Positions 8,379 through 16,637 of a stretch of DNA of 17,141 nucleotides are shown here, piece after piece (the stretch's first letter is position 1; each line of letters starts with the position of its first letter). Origin of the DNA: Ectocarpus siliculosus (Eukaryota > Sar > Phaeophyceae > Ectocarpales > Ectocarpaceae); contig FN649741.1 of the NCBI GenBank assembly GCA_000310025.1, positions 5,484,951-5,502,091 on the forward strand, written 5' to 3'. The notes under the pieces were generated by a model, which was given only the letters and a program-made list of their open reading frames with translations, ran no database searches and was not told the DNA's origin. Position numbers and translations under genes: made by a program.

Positions 8379-8675
8379 AAAAAACATCTGAACTCTTATA
8401 TGCAACATCCATAGATAGATATTGAGATGAGGCTTGTTCGGTAGTAAGAACAAGAGGAAATTTTTCAAGTCTTGTCTAATATGCTACAATGAGTGGGAGT
8501 TCGTCTGCACCACACTGTCTGCCGGGGACTTTGTTGTGCCCATCATGACACGGTCAACGACAATGAAGACTAGCGAAGGACTCATTTGTGCTTTTTTTCG
8601 TGTTTGTTTGTGTATGGTTATTGACGTACACATGATGAAGGTGAATTAGACTTTTAGTCCGAAATTGATAAACCA

Positions 8676-8903
8676 TTTAGCCGTTTACTCCAACCCGTGG
8701 TCACACAGAAGATCCCCTCTCTACCCTCCCCTCCTGAGATCCTTTGCCTTCGATTTTTGATGCTAGAAGAGTTCAGCACTCTTCCCTCTATGTACACACG
8801 AACCATGTAGCGCTGTCCACTAGGCCAGGAGCGGAAGCGAGAGAAAAACTCAATTCGCAAGAAACGCTAGCTTACGAGGATACCAACTAGACCACCGGGG
8901 CGA
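8676..8903 (-). repeat. tRNA-derived SINE-like element, copy 2 (B-box deleted)
   Basis: It aligns with 4028-4310 over the body (for example CCGTTTACTCCA, GTGGTCACACAGAAGA, TTTGCCTTCGATTTTT, CACTAGGCCAGGAGCGGAAG) and at the head edge (GAGGATACCAACTAGA). It lacks about 46-48 bases covering the B-box and anticodon-side region. Its left end does not share the A-rich tail of copy 1. Confidence 0.7.
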
Positions 8904-9944
8904 ATGTATGTATGACGGTGACGTTTGCTCTCCGATAAAAGTTGTTCCGCCTCCACGGCCTCCTCCACTACCTGTGTTCACGCTCCTGGCAGCCACACCC
9001 AGGAAAAAACCGCCAATCCAAAAAGCCTACACGAGGCAACAGCACTGCGTACGGCACCGCGTACTACGCCAGCAGTAGTCTACCCCTATCTCCAGCCAGC
9101 CCGCGAACAGTCGAAAAGTATGCGTAGCAGCAGCAAGCCCAGCACATGAACTGATATGCAGAAACATGATGCTTTCCTTTCACCCCTGGACGGACGGTGT
9201 ACCTTGTCTGTTCGTTGCACAACGCCTTGGAAACAAAACACAATATAGCCAAAAGTGTCCCGCCAGCAAGCACAACGGTATATGCCTCACTGGCCTCGTT
9301 GAGAGTCTGCGCGCGCACAGCAGTCGGAAGACCCGTTCGACAGAGTGCGGGCGGGGCGCGTTCGTGTAAAAGTTTTCTTAGATCGAGATGGATTCGTTGG
9401 GTTATATTCAGAAAAAAAAAAAAGTGCAATCGCCACTCTTGTCACGGATTCCGGCTACTCCATGCACACTCCCAAGTATATTACATGAGTCTTGTGCACC
9501 CTATTACCAACGCTGTGCGTGTCAGCAAAATGGGCGTGTGACTTAGGCTGACCCTCATAAATATACACTGGTCAAGGCAGCGCCTACGACTAAATTTGCT
9601 TGGTAGAAGACAGACTCGCAACCAACAACGGCCGGCCGCGGCTCCACAGCTTTCAACACCGAGAGCCAACACTATGGGCGTATCCGCATCCTGAGCGGAT
9701 GAGCATCACCAGTGAAGCACACACAGCAACCTACGTGAACAAGGAACATAACGCCCGTCCACAACCTACCTACACAGGCACATCATCCCCCGCTCTCCCG
9801 GTTCCCCCCCGCCCCTCCTCCTCGAAAACCACGCTACGCTTTCGCACTACCCATCACCCAACGTCTAGGCACATGCCAGTAACCGATGATATCCCGACAT
9901 GACAGTATACACAGCGGAGACGAAGCAAACGCCCCGAGCGTGCT
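8904..9944. other. Intergenic, downstream of the seven-membrane gene
   Basis: No complete gene. One spliceable minus-strand exon-like segment (9203-9306) is listed separately. No clear polyadenylation signal for the gene ending at 9945 was found in the first 250 bases. An A12 run lies at about 9411-9422. Confidence 0.45.
9203..9306 (-). CDS. Possible orphan exon encoding one membrane segment
   Basis: Between an acceptor GCGCGCGCAG|ACTCTC and a donor AGACAAG|GTACACC there are 34 codons plus two bases. They contain NEASEAYTVVLAGG followed by a hydrophobic run TLLAILCFVSKAL, as expected for a single transmembrane helix. The exit phase is 2, like most introns of the neighbouring genes. No partner exons could be fixed on either side, so this may be chance or the remains of a small membrane-protein gene. 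Confidence 0.2.
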
Positions 9945-10218
9945 TCAGATGGTCGTTTCTGTCCTCTCCCTCTGAGACCTCACAATCTGGTACGCAAAGC
10001 TGTCGTTCCCTTCTTCATTCCCAGCCGCCTGCCCCCCGTCCGCCCCTCCCGCTCCGCCCCTTCTCCCTACCCGTTCCCCGCTACGGCTGTTCGACGACGT
10101 CCCTCGGCCGGCGCTGCCGTTAGGCTTCTTCTTGGCCATGCTGACGTAGCCTCCCCCCCCGTGGTGTGTCGGGAGAAGCGGCTCGTTCAACGGTTGGTCC
10201 TCGTTGACCACGCTAAGC
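9945..10218 (-). CDS. Exon 8 of the seven-membrane gene, with stop
   Basis: 274 nt from CTGCACCAG|GCTTAG to TGA at 9947-9945. It encodes LSVVNEDQPLNEPLLPTHH, then a Lys/Gly/Arg/Ser-rich low-complexity tail and a charged end ...DSFAYQIVRSQRERTETTI. The tail is predicted to be disordered. The acidic EPLLP could be a sorting signal for vacuolar or endomembrane delivery, which is inference. Confidence 0.7.
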
Positions 10219-13200
10219 CTGGTGCAGGGGCGAGCAGACCCACGCGTTTCTTTGGTTAAGTGTAAAGTTTGGTTTGGTTTAAGGTAAACGTTATTCTTGT
10301 TGCAAAAAACAAGAAAACAGCTACTTTCGTCTCTTTTTACCCACAGATGATGAGAAGTGTCCGAATTTCCGTCACAAGAGAGAAAACAACAACAAAACGA
10401 AGCTGGATCGAGCTGCAACTAAAAACCGCCGTTTGGGAGCGCGACATCTGTCTTGTTCCCTCGAACGAGAAACATACACATACTGCGGCGTCATCCCTTT
10501 AGAACGAGCTCAAGCCAAACAAACGGATGCGCCATACTGTAGCCAATCAAATAGACCAAGGACCCAAAACCATCCCTACTCCACGAGGTACACAGACGGA
10601 CGGCCCGTTGCAAACAACGGCCAACATGGCAGGAGAACGTGCAAGCAAGGACCGTGCAGTACCTCATCTGATCCGGCGGCGGCCGATCTTCCCCGGGCTT
10701 CTTGGTTTTGCACATGATGTGGAGGAGGGCCACCCCGGGGATCAGCCCGGACACCCACCTCGCCAACACTTCAAACAGCAGCCTGTTCATGTCCTCCGCC
10801 CTGATTTGGATGGTTTTGTTCGAGTTCGAAAGGGACGAGGCCACAGAACGCTCAGAACAGGCGGAACGAGAAGAAAAATACCCGCACCATCAGCCCGCAA
10901 AAGAAGGCACTCTCCAGCATCCAACAAATTTTTCATGTCTTTCTACAAGGGCACACGCCCTGAACGATTCGTTGAAACCCCGCTTTGTTCTCCTGCCGTA
11001 CATATCCAGAAACTCCCTCTGTCTTATCTTGCCTGCCTCTGCCTTGTCTTGCGTACCTCGTTTTCTGGTTATGGCTCCCCCCTTCCCTTCCACCTCAAGT
11101 CTTGCGAGGCTCGCGATGGCACACGCCCCCTAGATCGAGTTTCGAAGCTCCATTCATTGCTCAACAACCACGAGGCTGTGAATCCCTCGGGCTGTCGAAA
11201 GGAAAGCTCTGTGCTACTTACAGGCAAAGTCTTGCCAAACCCGCCGTCTTTCGGAAACCAATGCCCTCTTGGCTGAGGAGCATGGAGCGTTCAAAGTCGG
11301 TCTAGGGGTGTGTCTCATCGCTCGCATACTTGCGGTACCTCCCTTACCCTCTCCATGCATCCCTCCTTGCTGCCAATCTACTTCTGTCTGTTGTTGCGCC
11401 GCGTTTGTGGAACCGAGCACTCCGCTACAGCGGTCGTTACGCGACCTGGCGCAACAGTACAACTGAACCCTCCCTCCCGTTCTATGAGAGTGAGTCCGCG
11501 ATAGTTATGACGCTCGATACAAGAAATAACGAACAATTGCCTCTCATGTAAAGGACACTTTGTGATCCGCCGCGTCACTTCTCGACGATGCTTGGTTGGA
11601 CACAGATGATGGAATCAATCCAGCCCTGCGGTTCTCTCTCCGTTCTCGCGCGAGCACAGAAAACAACACAAAGAAGTGTACAAGTACGTGGGTTGACAAT
11701 CGACCCTTGTCATGCACTACATCCAGTACGGGCCCGCAGTTAGAGAAAGATGTTGTCAAGAATCATCGGCTCGCATTTTCACGAAAACCAAGAAAAACGG
11801 TCTAAGAAACACATGTACCTCAGCGGTGGATCCTTACACTGAACTCTATATAGCAACCTGTACTCGACAGCAGAATCATAGTGGCGACAAAACACGAAGC
11901 TGAAAACGATTTTGACTTTTCTTATCTCCGGGCCCGTGCTGCAAAGTAATCACAAAGATTGTGAACGTTAACGTTCCCGGGGCAGATAACCACATACCTG
12001 TGCCGGGAGCGCACGAACAGGGCCGACGACAGCACGGCCACGCGCACGAGGAAACAAGCCGCGCAAACCACAAGGACTCCGTTGATGCGGCACAGGATCT
12101 TCAGCCGTTGCCGACGATCGAGCGGCTCCCACCTGCGTCGGATACACACGAAAAAAATCCGCGAAAAAAAAGTAAAACGTCTCCAGTAAGTCACGTTCCC
12201 GTTGATCTTGAGTGCGCTGCCGGCCGCTGCAGCGCGCGCCTCTAGCGGACGCGGCACAGCGCTATGTAGGCATGTAGCGAGAACGCTGCCGCCACCGATG
12301 GACTTGAAACCGAACCCTCCGCCAAGCTCCACCTTCTTTGCCCGGCGATGTTTCTATCTCCCGACTTATCCTTGCGTACAGCTTCGAAAAAGTTGTGGTA
12401 CCAGGTACGTACGTATACCGCTTGAGGAGACAATTTTTTCCGTGAAGCGTAGATAGTACAGACCTACCTACATACACTACACTACACCGACCGGCTCACC
12501 TCGGGTGGCCCATGACGCGTCTTTGCAGGCGGATGCCGTACAGCACAAGCCACGAGGCCAAGAGGAAAAGCGTCACGCTGGGCGAGGGAGGGAAACAACG
12601 AGCAAGCGTTCACGAACAGCAGTGGCAACGGGAGAAGGCTGGGCATCAAAAGCAGATCGTTGTCATATGCGCGGTCGAGACATCTTGTTATGTCCATGGG
12701 AAGGCCAGGCATCAAAATCAGATCTTTATCATCACGCGGTCGAGACACCATGGTTCCGGGAACGAACTCATGCTCCTGACCCACGTGTGCATGCCGGCCC
12801 GATAGCCATGCACCTGCGACATCTCACCTGTGGGTGACCATCAGGATAAGGTAGGGGCGGGAGTACGCGGGAACGCTTCCGGTCCAAAGCACCACCACCG
12901 TCGCGAGGGCCACGATGGCATCGATCGCGCACACGAACTTGGCGGCAATCGATATCCTTCACACAAGAGAAAAAAGAGAGCAAACGGGACCGAGGGGGGA
13001 GAGGGCACACAGACATCATGAGCGACAGCAGTGGAACGATGGGACGGACAACCGGGGGCTTGGTCGTAACGTATAGAACGCGTACCCGTACCCACACAGG
13101 GGACCAGGGAACTAAGAACCGGAAATTTACGAGCTAAGCGTGCTCAGCTACGAACCCTACACTGTCTGAAACGTATGCACAGCAGTTGCTGATGGGTTTA

Positions 13201-15168
13201 CCCGACTGTGTGTGTGTGTGTGTGTGTGCTCGTCCCATTATTCTGGTGCCAGCCTAAACACCTCTCGGCGTGTGTGTTTGACGTGTTAACCGGGGACACA
13301 CAGGAGGAAGGTCACACACGTGCTTTCATTATTATTATTGTTAATTGCTCCACGTTTCCTCCTGCGACAGCAGCAGAGGAACAAGAAACGAGCCTCGGAC
13401 AAAAAGCGGTTTGGTGGCGCCACGAGTATACAGGTGCCATGAACGATGGGAGCGGGTGCTCTCAACCCTCCCTCACCTCGTCTTTCCGCAGCACCTCCAT
13501 CCGGCCGGCTCATCATCGCTGCCGCCGCCGTTCGCCGCGGTGCCCCCCTGAGCGTTTCTCCTGTAGAAAGAAAGCAAAGCACAGCACCCAAACATTGAAA
13601 CAAATACTGAGCAAAAATGCTCGTTAAGACTTGCTGTATACTCAAGAGAACAAAAAGGTGTTGATTCGGTGCCATTCGCTGGGCTCTTCGAGTCTAAGCG
13701 CGAGCTGTGTGGGGTGTTCGAGGTTGGACACGGTCACAGCTGGCAGTCAGCTTAAAAGGTTGAATCACCCCTTGACGACCGCTGACTGCGCTTTCACGAG
13801 CCCACTCCGGAGGGCACCCTTGCATGCACACATGTGCACACAAGTTTTGAAAAAATGCAGTGGTTGTATATATAAATGCTTCTGGTTCTGCGCCCGGGTG
13901 GGTGCTGAACACCGGGCATACCCACATGGATCGGACCGACTACCTCCGACTACCTCCCCGGTTGTATGCTGTATCCAACACGTTTACTTAATCGATAAAC
14001 TCTGGGAAGGCTACTGCATGGATCACCATCATAACACAGCGTACTCTACAAGAGCAAAGACTCTCGGGTTTCTTGGCGACGATGAGAAGCTGCCACAAGG
14101 CAAACGGTGCAGCGGTGACCTTCTAACTACTTGCAGGAACCAACGGACCACACACAAGTAACCCAACAGGACTGCGACCTCGAAGTGCGGAAGCTAGCGT
14201 GACGCAGAAACTTAAAATTTGAGTTGTCTGTCCAAGAGAGCCGTCTTCTTATCGTCTTACTCCTATTTTTTCTTGGGGAAGTTGGTTACGCCCTGCCAGC
14301 TTGCTTCATGACCCTTCGCATACATGACACTAGCTGGACGAGGTTACCATTTGTCCCCGTGCACAAAAACACACTAATCGTGTACACGACACGCTACACA
14401 AGTGGATCTCCTCTCCCCTTCCACCTATCCACCATGTTCCCTCCCCCGTCACCGCGGCCGGGGGTACACGCCTACTTGTATCTACTGCATGCAAACGCAT
14501 ACGACGCTTACACCGATCCCAACACAGGACATAACATGTTTCTGGGCCTCTCCAACGAACAATTCCCACTCACTGCTGTTGTCTGGCAGCAGCCGGCGGG
14601 TGAAGCGTGTTGCTCCAGAGGACGATAACAAGGCTGAACGATACCAGACTCAGCCACAGCCCAACCAGGTGGCAAGCGTAGCCGGACAGCACCGAGCCCC
14701 GAAAGGCAAGCTCGATTGCGTAGTGCACTGATACAGCGGCCGGGGGAGGGGGGGGGGGGAGGGGGGGGGCGCACATGCGATATTCGATTGTTGATTGTTG
14801 ATTGTTTGCCAATCTCTGTTGTTTTCGTTCGTGTACAAAAGTGAAAGGAGTTTATTTCGCATTGTATTGTACTGAGAGTGGAAAGAGTTGGAGGAATCGT
14901 CAGGCCCGCCGCATATACATACTGCTGTGCTGTATGGATACTCTCAAGGATGCTCTCCCAACAACAGGCAAGACTACAGCAGTACTTGCTCACCGATTTC
15001 GAGCAGAGCCGAGGTGTTGATGCACACGTGGAACGCCAGCTTGATGCGGTCTGTCGACGATAAAGAACGCCGATCCGTCAGGAAAGGGCGAGTCCGGATG
15101 CATACAAGTCCAAAGAAGAGGGTGTATAGGACGATCCCACACACATCAGCTGAGTAGTCGTGCGGCAT
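9945..15168 (-). CDS. Seven-transmembrane THH1/TOM1/TOM3-like protein, complete eight-exon gene
   Basis: Exons 15168-14994, 14727-14574, 13560-13477, 12956-12828, 12577-12500, 12132-11998, 10800-10663 and 10218-9945 join without a stop to 388 residues. Every intron is GT-AG and the phases agree at every junction. Hydrophobic segments lie at about residues 9-24, 42-66, 75-97, 140-162, 173-198, 224-247 and 258-281. The LYGIRL after segment 5, CFLVR in segment 6 and the spacing of segments 5-7 resemble the THH1/TOM1/TOM3 family of vacuolar and endomembrane proteins, known in plants as partners of small GTPases and as host factors. An in-frame TAG lies seven codons upstream of the chosen Met, which supports the start. 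Oddities are a hydrophilic Gly/Asp exon 3 between segments 3 and 4, and a Gly/Arg/Ser-rich C-terminal tail. A generic GPCR-like protein is the main alternative. Confidence 0.75.
10663..10800 (-). CDS. Exon 7 of the seven-membrane gene
   Basis: 138 nt between CCAAATCAG|GGCGGA and CAGATGAG|GTACTG. It encodes segment 7 (RLLFEVLARWVSGLIPGVAL) and the start of the cytosol-like tail HIMCKTKKPGEDRPPPDQM. A plus-strand frame across this exon (10527-11276) is its antisense shadow. Confidence 0.75.
10801..11997 (-). other. Intron 6 of the seven-membrane gene
   Basis: 1,197-base phase-2 intron, the longest in the gene. Scattered chance frames on both strands were examined and none shows a domain or matching splice sites. 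Confidence 0.6.
11998..12132 (-). CDS. Exon 6 of the seven-membrane gene
   Basis: 135 nt between ATCCGACGCAG|GTGGGA and GGCACAG|GTATGT. It encodes the basic stretch WEPLDRRQRLKILCR and segment 6 (NGVLVVCAACFLVRVAVLSS), with the CFL-x-R element typical of TOM1-like proteins. Phase 2 on both sides. Confidence 0.75.
12500..12577 (-). CDS. Exon 5 of the seven-membrane gene
   Basis: 78 nt between CCTCGCCCAG|CGTGAC and CACCCGAG|GTGAGC. It completes segment 5 (VTLFLLASWLVLYGIRL) and encodes a basic loop QRRVMGHP. The LYG-x-RL motif directly after the helix is one of the family-like features. Confidence 0.75.
12635..12749. repeat. Diverged direct repeat (about 66-bp period, two units) in intron 4
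   Basis: The segment 12635-12684 (GGCATCAAAAGCAGATC ... GCGGTCGAGACATC) recurs at 12701-12749 (GGCATCAAAATCAGATC ... GCGGTCGAGACACC) with a handful of substitutions, 66 bases downstream. It lies wholly within the intron between exons 4 and 5. Confidence 0.8.
12828..12956 (-). CDS. Exon 4 of the seven-membrane gene
   Basis: 129 nt between TTGTGTGAAG|GATATC and CCCACAG|GTGAGA. It encodes segment 4 (IAAKFVCAIDAIVALATVVV), a short loop GSVPAYSRP and the start of segment 5 (YLILMVTH). Phase 2 on both sides. Confidence 0.75.
12957..13476 (-). other. Intron 3 of the seven-membrane gene
   Basis: 520-base phase-2 intron. It contains a (TG)11 microsatellite at 13207-13228 and two ACAGCAGT octamers (13025 and 13179). 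Nothing else supported. Confidence 0.6.
13207..13228. repeat. (TG)11 microsatellite
   Basis: Eleven uninterrupted TG units in intron 3 of the seven-membrane gene. Confidence 0.9.
13477..13560 (-). CDS. Exon 3 of the seven-membrane gene (hydrophilic insert)
   Basis: 84 nt between TTTCTACAG|GAGAAA and AGACGAG|GTGAGG. It encodes 27 whole residues, AQGGTAANGGGSDDEPAG and flanks, with no hydrophobic content. The loop it adds lies between membrane segments 3 and 4. Length divisible by three and phase 2 on both sides mean it could be skipped without changing the frame. Confidence 0.65.
13561..14573 (-). other. Intron 2 of the seven-membrane gene
   Basis: 1,013-base phase-2 intron. A plus-strand frame (13631-14161) is open for 176 codons but has no domain, no codon bias like the exons and lies wholly inside the intron. 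I see no nested gene. Confidence 0.6.
14574..14727 (-). CDS. Exon 2 of the seven-membrane gene
   Basis: 154 nt between CTGTATCAG|TGCACT and ACAGCA|GTGAGT. It completes segment 2 (VHYAIELAF) and encodes segment 3 (GYACHLVGLWLSLVSFSLVI). A long C-rich tract, seen as the G runs at 14741-14769 on the plus strand, forms an unusually pure pyrimidine tract before the acceptor. Confidence 0.75.
14994..15168 (-). CDS. Exon 1 of the seven-membrane gene
   Basis: 175 nt from GCCATGCCG to GAAATCG|GTGAGC, exit phase 1. It encodes MPHDYSADVCGIVLYTLFFG (first membrane segment), a basic loop RTRPFLTDRRS, and most of segment 2 (KLAFHVCINTSALLEI). No cleavable signal peptide is seen, in keeping with a multi-pass protein. 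The preceding in-frame TAG and the absence of a strong acceptor favour this as the initiating exon. Confidence 0.7.
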
Positions 15169-16637
15169 GGCGAGAGCCCCCTCTGGCTAGGCCTCGTAGA
15201 GTGCTGAGTGCAGCCGGCCACTCTGGTCGTATGTTTCGTCGATGCTTTCACGTTTGTAGACCCTCAAGCCCCAATGACCGTAGTTTGGCTCGCAGGGGAT
15301 GAACAAGGGGTAGACAGAAAGGGCGCCAAGCGACGGAGAGAGTCACAGAGACACAGAGAAAGACAACGCATTGCAGCCAGCTGCAGCTGCTGGTGCAGGG
15401 GGGCATGAGCAAGCCGTGTTTCGAGGGGGCACGCAGCTCGCGCAAATATCCCCCCCCCGTTGACGGAGGCCTTGGTTGCAGGCCCTCGGCAGGCTTCTCC
15501 CAGCTTCTCTTCCACTCGCAAGCACGGCAAGGTCAGTTGGTAGTGAGTCGCAAACAATGTCTTCCAACGTCGCCAAGAGTGCGAAGCCTCCTCCACCACC
15601 GACGCCGCATATTCGTCGCAAAGGAACTACGCAGGTGCGATGCTCAAAAAATATGTATCAACCATCCACCTCAATGTACTAGACTATCATGATACAGCAG
15701 TAACTGCAGTGCAAGGCGGGGAGCTAGCTTACAGCAGGCTGATGGTGCTACAGGCCGGGCGACTTTGGAGCGCTGCCTCCAGCAATCTACGGAAAATACG
15801 GTTAAATAATAGCTTCCAGGCCCCGAGTGACCTCCTCGACGTTGACCGGGTTCCGAACACGGCATTTTATCTGGATACATGTCCAGCAGTACTACCATTG
15901 ATACACAGCAGTATGCATTCAAACAGATGGCGCTCGCACTTAAGAACTTAGCAGTTAAGAAGTGCAGCCTCGAAAAAACCAAAATTCAAGAGCTTTGTCA
16001 TAAGAACACGTGCTCAGTTCCGACAGTGGTATTAACAAGAACCCGTGTTTGTCGTTTAACAAAGCGCCTTCGAATAAGAACAGACCCCCAAAAAAGTGGC
16101 AGCTGCAAGATAAGAACTCATGAAGGTGGTGAGGGGTGACTCACGGGGTGTCCGGTGACCCCACCCACCGGCAGTTTCAGATCAGCGACGAGGAGGGGGA
16201 TCTCCGTTTCAAATAATTGTACTGGTGCGGACTGGGGGGGGGGCGGGGCGTACTCTTATGTTTTGCATTCATATCTTAGTGGTTAGACCATTGACCACGC
16301 GTCCTCGAGAGGACGGAGGACGGAGTATTGTTCCCACAGGACCAAAGACCGATGGCCAATCGTTCCCTCCTACTTTACCAAAAAAAGGTGTCTCAAAAAA
16401 TGTTTTCCCTAGCCATCTATCCTATCGAAGTCACGTCCCGCCTCTTCAGCCCACGTTCTATGCCCCAGTACAGCTACCTAGCTGGTATGCCTCAAACATC
16501 TCCCTGTATCTTCCTTATACTGTTCCCAAGGCTAGGTCACGTAAAATCTCCTCCTTGTACAATAGACATTCCGTAACTTCATGAACCCGGTGTTCGCACT
16601 CGGAGCCGCGTTCACATTTTACCTTGGTCGGTGCGGA
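15169..16637. other. Intergenic region upstream of the seven-membrane gene
   Basis: It holds the presumed promoter of the minus-strand gene, but no TATA box could be fixed. A possible divergent plus-strand first exon is listed at 15557. Five exact or near TAAGAAC heptamers lie at 15951-16117. A tRNA A-box-like TTAGTGGTTAGA lies near 16278, without a matching B-box. Confidence 0.4.
15557..15634 (+). CDS. Possible first exon of a divergent plus-strand gene
   Basis: ATG in the context AACAATGTC opens a short basic, Pro-rich frame MSSNVAKSAKPPPPPTPHIR that runs to ACTACGCAG|GTGCGA, a fair donor. It starts about 390 bases from the start of the minus-strand gene, so the two would share a bidirectional promoter. 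No following exon could be identified before the poor sequence at the right end. Read on without splicing, the frame stops at 15680-15682. Confidence 0.2.

Noticed and set aside
10527-11276. 249-codon plus-strand frame
   Set aside because: It covers the antisense of exon 7 and continues into intron 6 of the seven-membrane gene; no domain is visible.
13631-14161. Nested gene inside intron 2 of the seven-membrane gene
   Set aside because: A single open frame with no recognisable domain and no supporting signals.
16260-16345. tRNA-like sequence with A-box TTAGTGGTTAGA
   Set aside because: No B-box at the expected distance and no closing acceptor stem; at most a decayed tRNA-derived repeat.
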